A stretch of DNA of 64,000 nt from Acanthosepion esculentum. Its lineage: Eukaryota > Mollusca > Cephalopoda > Sepiida > Sepiidae. The notes under the pieces are model-generated. The model had not been told where the DNA came from, searched no databases, and saw only the letters and a program-made list of their open reading frames with translations. This document shows positions 12,190-22,476 of this stretch, in pieces. The stretch spans positions 10,265,501-10,329,500 of the forward strand of contig CAXIWW010000817.1 in NCBI GenBank assembly GCA_964036315.1, in the 5' to 3' direction. Positions within the stretch are counted from its first letter, which is position 1. Each line of letters opens with the position of its first letter. A program made the translations under genes and the position numbers.

Positions 12190-15100
12190 TTGGCACTGTG
12201 GTGCTTTTGGCACTTTTGCTATCAGCTGTTGACACTTTTGCTATCAGCTGTTGGCCCTTTTGTAATCAGCTGTGGTGCTGTTGGCACTTTTGCTATCAAC
12301 TGGTGTTGTTCGCAAGTTTTTATATAAACATGTATTTTATACTTTCATAGTGTTTTTTTTTAGTGGGGGTCACTATTTGCTCATAGCTGGGACACTTTGT
12401 GATCAGATGCCTTGCTATCAGATGTAGTTTATAGTCATACCTAGGACTAGTTGGCACTGTGGTGCTGTTGGCACTTTTGCTATCAGCTGTTGGCACTTTT
12501 GCTATCAGCTGTTGGCATTTTGCTATCAGCTTTTGGCACTTTTGCTATCAGCTGTTGACACTTTTGCTATCAGCTGTTGGCCCTTTTGTAATCAGCTGTG
12601 GTGCTGTTGGCACTTTTGCTATCAACTGGTGTTATTCGCAAGTTTTTATATAAACATGTATTTATATACTTTCATAAAGTTTTTTTTTTAGTGGGGGGTC
12701 ACTATTTGCTCATAGCTGGGACCCTTTGTGATCAGAAGCCTTGATGTCAGATGTAGTTCATAGTCATACCTAGGACTAGTTGACACTGTGGTGCTGTTGG
12801 CACTTTTGCTATCAGCTGTTGGCACTTTTGCTATCAGCTGTTGTCACTTTTGCTATCAGTTGTTGGCACTTTTGCTATCAGCTGTTGGCACTTTTGCTAT
12901 CAGCTTTTGGCACTTTTGTTATCAGCTGCTGGCACTTTTGCTATCAGCTGTTGGCACTTTTGCTATCAGCAGTTGGCACTTTTGCTATCAGCTGTGGTGC
13001 TGTTGGCACTTTTGCTATCAACTGGTGTTGTTCGCAAGTTTTTATATAAACATGTATTTTTATACTTTCATAGTGTTTTTTTTTTAGTGGGGGTCACTAT
13101 TTGCTCATAGCTGGGAGCCTTTGTGATCAGAAGCCATGCTGTCAGATGTAGTTTATAGTCATACCTAGGAATAGTTGGCACTGTGGTGCTTTTGGCACTT
13201 TTGCTATCAGCTGTTGGCACATTTGCTATCAGCTGTTGGCACTTTTGTTATCAGCTGTGGTGCTGTTGGCACTTTTGCTATCAACTGGTGTTGTTCGCAA
13301 GTTTTTATATAAACATGTATTTTTATACTTTCATTGTGTTTTTTTTTTAGTGGGGGTCACTATTTGCTCATAGCTGGGACCCTTTGTGATCAGAAGCCTT
13401 GCTGTCAGATGTAGTTTATAGTCATACCTTGGACTAGTTGGCACTGTGGTGCTGTTGGCACTTTTGCTATCAGCTTTTGGCACTTTTGCTATCAGCTGTT
13501 GGCACTTTTGCTATCAGCGTTTGGCACTTTTGCTATCAGCTGTTGGCACTTTTGCTATCAGCTGTGGTGCTGTTGGCACTTTTGCTATAAACTGGTGTTG
13601 TTCGCCAGATTTTATATAAATATGTATTTTTATAATTTCACTGTGTTTCTTTTTAGTGGGGTGTCACTATTTGCTCATAGCTGGGACCCTTTGTGATCAG
13701 AAGCCTTGCTGTCAGATGTAGTTTATAGTCATACATTGGACTAGTTGGCACTGTGGTGCTGTTGGCACTTTTGCTATCAGCTGTTGGCACTTTTGCTATC
13801 AGCGTTTGGCACTTTTGATATCAGCTGTTGGCACTTTTGCTCTCAGCTGTGGTGCTGTTTTTTTTTTAGTGGGGGGTCACTATTTGCTCATAGTTGGGAG
13901 CCTTTGAGATCAGAAGCCTTGCTGTCAGATGTAGTTTAAAGTCATACCTAGGACTAGTTGGCACTGTGGTGCTATCAGCTGTTGGCACTTTTGCTATCAG
14001 CTGTTGGCACTTTTATTATCAGCTGTTGGCACTTTTGCTATCAGCTTTTGGCACTTTTGTTATCAGCTGCTGGCATTTTTGCTATCTGCTGTTGGCACTT
14101 TCTCTATCATCTGTGGTGCTGTTGGCACTTTTGCTATCAACTGGTGTTGTTCGCAAGTTTTTATATAAACATGTATTTTTATACTTTCATAGTGTTTTTT
14201 TTAGTGGGGGGACACTAATTTCTCATAGCTGGGACCCTTTGTGATCAGAAGCCTTGCTGTCAGATGTAGTTTATAGACATACCTTGGACTAGTTGGCACT
14301 GTGGTGCTGTTGGCACTTTTGCTATCAGCTGTTGGCACTTTTGGTATAATCTGTTGGCACTTTAATTATCAGCTTTTGGCACTTTTGCTATCAGCTGTTG
14401 GCAATTTTGCTATCAGCTGTTGGCACTGTTGGTATCATCTGTTGGCACTTTTGCTATCAGCTGTTGGCACTTTTGCTATCAGCTTTTGGCACTTTTGTTA
14501 TCAGCTGCTGGCCCTTTTGCTATCAGCTGTTGGCACTTTTGCTATCAGCAGTTGGCACTTTTGCTATCACCTGTGGTGCTGTTGGCACTTTTGCTATCAA
14601 CTGGTGTTGTTCGCAAGTTTTTATATAAACATGTATTTTTATACTTTCATAGTGTTTTTTTTTTAGTGGGGGTCACTATTTGCTCATAGCTGGGAGCCTT
14701 TGTGATCAGAAACCTTGCTGTCAGATGTAGTTTATAGTCATACCTAGGACTAGTTGGCACTGTGGTGCTTTTGGCACTTTTGCTATCAGCTGTTGGCACT
14801 TTTGCTATCAGCTGTTGGCACTTTTGTTATCAGCTGTGTTGCTGTTGGCACTTTTGCTATCAACTGGTGTTGTTCGCAAGTTTTTATATAAACATGTATG
14901 TTTATACTTTCATAGTGTTTTTTTTAGTGGGGGATCACTATTTGCTCATAGCTGGGACCCTTTGTGATCAGAAGCCTTGCTGTCAGATGTAGTTTATAGT
15001 CATACCTTGGACTAGTTGGCACTGTGGTGCTGTTGGCACTTTTGCTATCAGCTTTTGGCACTTTTGCTATCAGCTGTTGGCACTTTTGCTATCAGCGTTT

Positions 15101-15672
15101 GGCACTTTTGCTATCAGCTGTTGGCACTTTTGCTATCAGCTGTGGTGCTGTTGGCACTTTTGCTATAAACTGGTGTTGTTCGCCAGATTTTATATAAATA
15201 TGTATTTTTATAATTTCATAGTGTTTTTTTTTAGTGGGGTGTCACTATTTGCTCATAGCTGGGACCCTTTGTGATCAGAAGCCTTGCTGTCAGATGTAGT
15301 TTATAGTCATACCTATGACTAGTTGGCAATGTGGTGCTGTTGGCACTTTTGCTATCAGCTGTTGGCACTTTTGCTATCAGCTCTTGGCACTTTTGCTATC
15401 ATCTGTAGGCACTTTTGCTATCAGCTGTTGGCAATTTTGCTATCAGGTTTTGGCACTTTTGATATCAGCTGTTGGCACTTTTGCTCTCAGCTGTGGTGCT
15501 GTTGGCACTTTTGCTATCAACTGGTGTTGTTTGCAAGTTTTTATATAAACATGTATTTTTATACTTTCATAGTGTTTTTTTTAGTGGGGGGTCACTAATT
15601 TCTCATAGCTGGGACCCTTTGTGATCAGAAGCCTTGCTGTCAGATGTAGTTTATAGTCATACCTTGGACTAG
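12190..15672 (+). repeat. 3.48-kb tandem segmental duplication, copy 1
   Basis: A run of about a dozen A units is repeated directly downstream, with units at 12459 and 12780 recurring at 15941 and 16262 (offset 3482). The offset falls to 3175 around 13500, rises to 3341 at 13958 and falls to 3078 at 15077. Each step equals one unit lost or gained in one copy: 307, 166 and 263 bp. Shared private variants include ATTCGCAAG in the spacer at about 12632, CCAGATTTTATATAAATATG, and a truncated unit at 13745-13957. Confidence 0.85.
13745..13957 (+). repeat. Truncated A unit without the TATATAAA module
   Basis: This unit is 213 bp. The connector TGGTGCTG is followed directly by a T run and AGTGGGGGGTCAC, so the terminal 22-mer, GTTCGCAAG, TATATAAACATG and the flanking A/T-rich part are missing. 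The deletion ends lie in GCTGTT and in the poly-T run, consistent with slippage or short-homology repair. The identical truncation occurs at 16920-17132, so it predates the 3.48-kb duplication. Confidence 0.85.
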
Positions 15673-16919
15673 TTGGCACTGTGGTGCTGTTGGCACTTTT
15701 GCTATCAGCTGTTGACACTTTTGCTATCAGCTGTTGGCCCTTTTGTAATCAGCTGTGGTGCTGTTGGCACTTTTGCTATCAACTGGTGTTGTTCGCAAGT
15801 TTTTATATAAACATGTATTTTATACTTTCATAGTGTTTTTTTTAGTGGGGGTCACTATTTGCTCATAGCTGGGACACTTTGTGATCAGATGCCTTGCTAT
15901 CAGATGTAGTTTATAGTCATACCTAGGACTAGTTGGCACTGTGGTGCTGTTGGCACTTTTGCTATCAGCTGTTGGCACTTTTGCTATCAGCTGTTGGCAT
16001 TTTGCTATCAGCTTTTGGCACTTTTGCTATCAGCTGTTGAAACTTTTGCTATCAGCTGTTGGCCCTTTTGTAATCAGCTGTGGTGCTGTTGGCACTTTTG
16101 CTATCAACTGGTGTTATTCGCAAGTTTTTATATAAACATGTATTTATATACTTTCATAAAGTTTTTTTTTTAGTGGGGGGTCACTATTTGCTCATAGCTG
16201 GGACCCTTTGTGATCAGAAGCCTTGATGTCAGATGTAGTTCATAGTCATACCTAGGACTAGTTGACACTGTGGTGCTGTTGGCACTTTTGCTATCAGCTG
16301 TTGGCACTTTTGCTATCAGCTGTTGGCACTTTTGCTATCAGCTGTTGGCACTTTTGCTATCAGCTTTTGGCACTTTTGTTATCAGCTGCTGGCACTTTTG
16401 CTATCAGCTGTTGGCCCTTTTGCTATCAGCAGTTGGCACTTTTGCTATCAGCTGTGGTGCTGTTGGCACTTTTGCTATCAACTGGTGTTGTTCGCAAGTT
16501 TTTATATAAACATGTATTTTTATACTTTCATAGTGTTTTTTTTTTAGTGGGGGTCACTATTTGCTCATAGCTGGGAGCCTTTGTGATCAGAAGCCATGCT
16601 GTCAGATGTAGTTTATAGTCATACCTAGGACTAGTTGGCACTGTGGTGCTTTTGGCACTTTTGCTATCAGCTGTTGGCACTTTTGCTATCAGCTGTTGGC
16701 ACTTTTGCTATCAGCGTTTGGCACTTTTGCTATCAGCTGTGGTGCTGTTGGCACTTTTGCTATAAACTGGTGTTGTTCGCCAGATTTTATATAAATATGT
16801 ATTTTTATAATTTCACTGTGTTTCTTTTTAGTGGGGTGTCACTATTTGCTCATAGCTGGGACCCTTTGTGATCAGAAGCCTTGCTGTCAGATGTAGTTTA
16901 TAGTCATACATTGGACTAG

Positions 16920-17132
16920 TTGGCACTGTGGTGCTGTTGGCACTTTTGCTATCAGCTGTTGGCACTTTTGCTATCAGCGTTTGGCACTTTTGATATCAGC
17001 TGTTGGCACTTTTGCTCTCAGCTGTGGTGCTGTTTTTTTTTTAGTGGGGGGTCACTATTTGCTCATAGTTGGGAGCCTTTGAGATCAGAAGCCTTGCTGT
17101 CAGATGTAGTTTAAAGTCATACCTAGGACTAG
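16920..17132 (+). repeat. Truncated A unit, duplicate of 13745-13957
   Basis: This has the same 213-bp length and the same deletion end points as 13745-13957, at an offset of 3175 bp. It works as a dated marker: the deletion happened once and was then copied with the surrounding segment. Confidence 0.85.
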
Positions 17133-17298
17133 TTGGCACTGTGGTGCTTTTGGAACTTTTGCTATCAGCTACTGGCACTTTGCTATCAGCTGTTGGCACT
17201 TTTTTTTTAGTGGGGGGTCACTATTTGCTCATAGCTGCGACCCTTTGTGATCAGAAGCCTTGCTGTCAGATGTAGTACATAGTCATACCTAGGACTAG
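17133..17298 (+). repeat. Second, independent truncated A unit
   Basis: This unit is 166 bp. It retains the leader and about three imperfect 22-mers (including GGAACTTTTGC and CTACTGGCACTTTGC), then jumps from TTGGCACTTT into the poly-T run and AGTGGGGGGTCAC. The deleted module matches that of the adjacent truncated unit but the left end point differs. It has no counterpart in copy 1, where 13958 follows directly. It therefore accounts exactly for the change of duplication offset from 3175 to 3341. Confidence 0.82.
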
Positions 17299-18750
17299 TT
17301 GGCACTGTGGTGCTATCAGCTGTTGGCACTTTTGCTATCAGCTGTTGGCACTTTTATTATCAGCTGTTGGCACTTTTGCTATCAGCTTTTGGCACTTTTG
17401 TTATCAGCTGCTGGCATTTTTGCTATCTGCTGTTGGCACTTTCTCTTTCATCTGTGGTGCTGTTGGCACTTTTGCTATCAACTGGTGTTGTTCGCAAGTT
17501 TTTATATAAACATGTATTTTTATACTTTCATAGTGTTTTTTTTAGTGGGGGGAAACTAATTTCTCATAGCTGGGACCCTTTGTGATCAGAAGCCTTGCTG
17601 TCAGATGTAGTTTATAGACATACCTTGGACTAGTTGGCACTGTGGTGCTGTTGGCACTTTTGCTATCAGCTGTTGGCACTTTTGGTATAATCTGTTGGCA
17701 CTTTAATTATCAGCTTTTGGCACTTTTGCTATCAGCTGTTGGCAATTTTGCTATCAGCTGTTGGCACTGTTGGTATCATCTGTTGGCACTTTTGCTATCA
17801 GCTGTTGGCACTTTTGCTATCAGCTTTTGGCACTTTTGTTATCAGCTGCTGGCCCTTTTGCTATCAGCTGTTGGCACTTTTGCTATCAGCAGTTGGCACT
17901 TTTGCTATCACCTGTGGTGCTGTTGGCACTTTTGCTATCAACTGGTGTTGTTCGCAAGTTTTTATATAAACATGTATTTTTATACTTTCATAGTGTTTTT
18001 TTTTAGTGGGGGTCACTATTTGCTCAGAGCTGGGACCCTTTGTGATCAGAAGCCTTGCTGTCAGATGTAGTTTATAGTCATACCTTGGACTAGTTGGCAC
18101 TGTGGTGCTGTTGGCACTTTTGCTATCAGCTTTTGGCACTTTTGCTATCAGCTGTTGGCACTTTTGCTATCAGCGTTTGGCACTTTTGCTATCAGCTGTT
18201 GGCACTTTTGCTATCAGCTGTGGTGCTGTTGGCACTTTTGCTATAAACTGGTGTTGTTCGCCAGATTTTATATAAATATGTATTTTTATAATTTCATAGT
18301 GTTTTTTTTTAGTGGGGTGTCACTATTTGCTCATAGCTGGGACCCTTTGTGATCAGAAGCCTTGCTGTCAGATGTAGTTTATAGTCATACCTATGACTAG
18401 TTGGCAATGTGGTGCTGTTGGCACTTTTGCTATCAGCTGTTGGCACTTTTGCTATCAGCTCTTGGCACTTTTGCTATCATCTGTAGGCACTTTTGCTATC
18501 AGCTGTTGGCAATTTTGCTATCAGCTTTTGGCACTTTTGATATCAGCTGTTGGCACTTTTGCTCTCAGCTGTGGTGCTGTTGGCACTTTTGCTATCAACT
18601 GGTGTTGTTTGCAAGTTTTTATATAAACATGTATTTTTATACTTTCATAGTGTTTTTTTTAGTGGGGGGTCACTAATTTCTCATAGCTGGGACCCTTTGT
18701 GATCAGAAGCCTTGCTGTCAGATGTAGTTTATAGTCATACCTTGGACTAG

Positions 18751-19035
18751 TTGGCATTGTGGTGCTGTTGGCACTTTTGCTATCAGCTGTTGGCACTTTT
18801 GCTATCAGCTGTTGGCACTTTTGCTATCAGCTGTTGGCACTTTTGCTATCAGCTGTGGTGCTGTTGGCACTTTTGCTATCAACTGGTGTTGTTCGCAAGT
18901 TTTTATATAAACATGTATTTTTATACTTTCATAGTGTTTTTTTTTAAAGAGGGGTCACTATTTGCTCATAGCTGGGACCCTTTGTGATCAGAAGCCTTGC
19001 TGTCAGATGTAGTTTATAGTCATACCTAGGACTAG
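18751..19035 (+). repeat. Satellite A reference unit (n = 4)
   Basis: This 285-bp unit is regular enough to define the architecture. The leader is 18751-18767, four 22-mers occupy 18768-18855, the connector TGGTGCTG is 18856-18863, the terminal 22-mer is 18864-18885 and the spacer is 18886-19035. These add up as 17 + 88 + 8 + 22 + 150 = 285. Every 22-mer boundary creates CAGCTG (a PvuII site and an E-box-type hexamer). The leader and connector share TGGTGCTG, so the connector probably arose from the leader or the reverse. One local oddity is that the spacer reads AAAGAGGGGTCAC after the T run where most units have AGTGGGGGGTCAC. Confidence 0.9.
18886..19035 (+). other. Satellite A spacer module (reference copy)
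   Basis: This is the non-22-mer part of the unit and the most length-conserved part across the array. It contains GTTCGCAAG (the only recurrent CpG in the unit), TATATAAA at 18904-18911, ACATGT, a T9 run at 18937-18945, TCACTATTTGC, GGGACCC, TGATCA, CCTAGG and ACTAG. In most units the T run is followed by TAGTG-(G-rich loop)-CACTA, a 5-bp stem with a 6-nt loop. Near the end TAGTC and GACTA form another 5-bp stem around ATACCTAG. TATATAAA matches a TATA-box consensus, but nothing here shows transcription. The poly-T length varies between units by several bases, which is typical slippage. Confidence 0.7.
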
Positions 19036-19321
19036 TTGGCACTGTGGTACTGTTGGCACTTTTGCTATCAGCTGTTGGCACTTTTGCTATCAGCTGTTGG
19101 CACTTTTGCTATCAGCTTTTGGCACTTTTGCTATCAGCTGTGGTGCTGTTGGCACTTTTGCTATCAACTGGTGTTGTTCGCAAGTTTTTATATAAACATG
19201 TATTTTTATACTTTCATAGAGTTTTTTTTTTAGTGGGGGGTCACTATTTGCTCATAGCTGGGACCCTTTGTGATCAGAAGCCTTGCTATCAGATGTAGTT
19301 TATAGTCATACCTAGGACTAG

Positions 19322-20800
19322 TTGGCACTGTGGTGCTGTTGGCACATTTGCTATCAGCTGTTGGAACTTTTGCTATCAGCTGTTGGCACATTTGGTATCA
19401 TCTGTTGGCACTTTAATTATCAGCTTTTGGCACTTTTGCTATCAGCTGTTGGCACTTTTGCTATCAGCTGTTGGCACATTTGGTATCATCTGTTGGCACT
19501 TTTGCTATCAGCTGTTGGCACTTTTGCTATCAGCTTTTGGCACTTTTGTTATCAGCTGTTGGCACTTTTGCTATCAACTGTTGGCACTTTTGCTATCAGC
19601 AGTTGGCACTTTTGCAATCAGCTGTGGTGCTGTTGGCACTTTTGCTATCAACTGGTGTTGTTCGCAAGTTTTTATATAAACATGTATTTTTATACTTTCA
19701 TAGTGTTTTTTTTTTAGTGGGGGGGTCACTATTTGCTCATAGCTGGGAGCCTTTGTGATCAGAAGCCTTGCTGTCAGATGTAGTTTATAGTCATACCTAG
19801 GACTAGTTGGCACTGTTGTGCTTTTGGCACTTTTGCTATCAGCTGTTGGCACTTTTGCTCTCAGCTGTTGGCACTTTTGTTATCAGCTGTGGTGCTGTTG
19901 GCACTTTTGCTATCAACTGGTGTTGTTCGCAAGTTTTTATATAAACATGTATTTTTATACTTTCATAGTGTTTTTTTTAGTGGGGGATCACTATTTGCTC
20001 ATAGCTGGGACCCTTTGTGATCAGAAGCCTTGCTGTCAGATGTAGTTTATAGTCATACCTTGGACTAGTTGGCACTGTGGTGCTGTTGGCACTTTTGCTA
20101 TCAGCTGTTGGCACTTTTGCTATCAGCTGTTGGCACTTTTGCTATCAGCGTTTGGCACTTTTGCTATCAGTTGTTGGCACTTTTGCTATCAGCTGTGGTG
20201 CTGTTGGCACTTTTGCTATAAACTGGTGTTGTTCGCCAGATTTTATATAAATATGTATTTTCATAATTTCATAGTGTTTTTTTTTAGTGGGGTGTCACTA
20301 TTTGCTCATAGCTGGGACCCTTTGTGATCAGAAGCCTTGCTGTCAGATGTAGTTTATAGTCATACCTATGACTAGTTGGCAATGTGGTGCTGTTGGCACT
20401 TTTGCTATCAGCTGTTGGCACTTTTGCAATCAGCTGTTGGCACTTTTGCTATCATCTGTTGGCAATTTTGCTATCAGCTTTTGGCACTTTTGGTATCAGC
20501 TGTTGGCACATTTGCTCTCAGCTGTTGGCACTTTTGCTATCAGCTGTTGGCAATTTTGCTATCAGCTTTTGGCACTTTTGGTATCAGCTGTTGGCACTTT
20601 TGCTCTCAGCTGTTGGCACTTTTGCTATCAGCTGTGGTGCTGTTGGCACTTTTGCTACCAACTGGTGTTGTTCGCAAGTTTTTATATAAACATGTATTTT
20701 TATACTTTCATAGTGTTTTTTTTTTAGTGGGCGTTCACTATTTGCTCATAGCTGGGACCCTTTTTGATCAGAAGCCTTGCTGTCAGATGTAGTTTATATT
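19322..20800 (+). repeat. Diverged third relative of the 3.48-kb segment
   Basis: Units here follow the same order as 14301-15600 in copy 1. A unit with the TTTGGTATCATCTG and CACTTTAATTATCAGC 22-mers (19322 on) comes first. An AAACTGG/CCAGATTTTATATAAATATG unit follows (20110-20370), then a unit with GCAATGTGGTGCTG leader and CTCTCAGC 22-mers (20370 on). Substitutions and 22-mer numbers differ more than between copies 1 and 2, so this copy is older or more reworked. Related units continue to about 22480. Confidence 0.65.
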
Positions 20801-22437
20801 CATACCTAGGACTAGTTGGCAACGTGGTGCTGTTGGCTCTTTTGCTATCAGCTGTTGGCACTATTGCTATCAGCTGTTGTCACTTTTGCTATCAGCTGTG
20901 GTGCTGTTGGCACTTTTGCTATCAACTGGAGTTGTTCGCAAGTTTTTATATAAACATGTATTTTTATACTTTCATAGTGTTTTTTTTTTAGTGGGCGGTC
21001 ACTATTTGTTCATAGCTGGGACCCTTTGTGATCAGAAGCCTTGATGTCAGATGTAGTTTATAGTCATACCTAGGACTAGTTGGCACTGTGGTGCTGTTGG
21101 CACTGTTGCTATCAGTTGTTGGCACTTTTGCTATCAGCTGTTGGCACTTTTGCTATCAGCTGTGGTGCTGTGTGCACTTTTGCTATCAACTGGTGTTGTT
21201 CGCAAGTTTTTATATAAAAATTTATTTTTATACTTTCATAGAGTTTTTTTAGTGGGGGGTCACTATTTGCTCATAGCTGGGACCCTTTGTGATCAGAAGC
21301 CTTGCTGTCAGATGTAGTTTATAGTCATACCTAGGACTAGTTGGCACTGTGGTGCTGTTGGCACTTTGGCTATCAGCTGTTGGCACTTTTGCTATCAGCT
21401 GTTGGCACTTTTGGTATCAGCTTTTGGCACTTTTGGTATCAGCATTTGGCACTTTTGCTATCAGCTGTTTGCACTTTTGCTATCAGCTGTTGGCACTTTT
21501 GCTTTCAGCTTTTGGCACTTTTGGTATCATCTGTTGGCACTTTTGCTATCAGCTGTTGGCACTTTTACTATCAGCTGTTGGCACTTTTGCTGTCAGCTGT
21601 TGGCACTTTAGCTATCAGCTGTTGGCAATTTTTCTTTCAGCTGTTGGCACTTTTGCTATAAGCTTTTGGCACTTTGGTATCAGCTGTTCGCACTTTTGCA
21701 ATCAGCTGTTGGTACTTTTGCTATCAGCTGTGGTGCTGTTGGCACTTTTGCTATCAACTGGTGTTGTTTGCATTTTTTTATATAAACATGTATTTTTATA
21801 CTTTCATAATGTTTTTTTTTTTAGTGTGGGGTCACTATTTGCTCAGAGCTGGGAACCTTTGTGAACAGAAGCCTTGCAGTCAGATGTAGTTTATAGTCAT
21901 ACCTAGGACTAGATGGCACTGTTATGCTGTTGGCACTTTTGCTATCAGCTGTTCGCACTTTTGCTATCAGCTGTTGGCACTTTTGCTATCAGCTGTGGTG
22001 CTCTTTGCACTTTTGCTATCAACTGGTGTTGTTCGCACGTTTTTATATAAACATGTATTTTTATAATTTCATAGTGTTTTTTTTTAGTGGGGTGTCACTA
22101 TTTGCTCATAGCTGGGACCCTTTGTGATCAGAAGCCTTGCTGTCACATGTAGTTTATAGTCATACCTATGACTAGTTGGCAATGTGGTGCTGTTGGCACT
22201 TTTGCTATCAGCTGTTGGCACTTTTGCTATCAGCTGTTGGCACTTTTGCTATCATCTGTTGGCACTTTTGCTATCAGCTGTTGGCAATTTTGCTATCAGC
22301 TTTTGGCACTTTTGGTATCAGCTGTTGGCACTTTTGCTACAAGCTGTTGGAACTTTTGCTATCAGCCGTTGGCACTTTTGCTATCAACTGTGGTGCTGTT
22401 GGCACTTTTGCTATCAACTGGTGTTGTTCGCAAGATT

Positions 22438-22476
22438 TTATATAAACATGTATTTGTATATAAACATGTATTTTAT
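22438..22476 (+). repeat. Local duplication of the TATATAAACATG module
   Basis: Within one spacer the segment TATATAAACATGTATTT is repeated in tandem (first from about 22440, again from about 22457), joined by a short GTATAT overlap. The following part is shortened, reading TTTTATTATTCATAG where the usual form is TTTTTATACTTTCATAG. I saw no other unit with a doubled module. Confidence 0.8.

Larger units (their letters stand above)
15673..18750 (+). repeat. 3.48-kb tandem segmental duplication, copy 2
   Basis: This lies directly adjacent to copy 1 and is shorter (3078 bp). Relative to copy 1 it lacks one unit near 13190-13440, has gained a 166-bp truncated unit (17133-17298), and lacks the unit near 14755-15010. 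Substitutions between copies are sparse by eye; most of the divergence is whole-unit gain and loss, as expected from unequal exchange. Confidence 0.85.

Noticed and set aside
18886..18910. CENP-B box candidate at TTCGCAAGTTTTT
   Set aside because: The NTTCGNNNNANNCGGGN pattern fails: the required A and the CGGG are absent. No centromeric claim is made.
18856..18945. Possible RNA polymerase III gene: TGGCACTGTGG as A box, GTTCGCAAG as B box, T9 as terminator
   Set aside because: The A-box-like string lacks the conserved A and is one base short, and the B-box-like string matches GGTTCGAATCC at only about six positions. No tRNA or 5S fold is evident.
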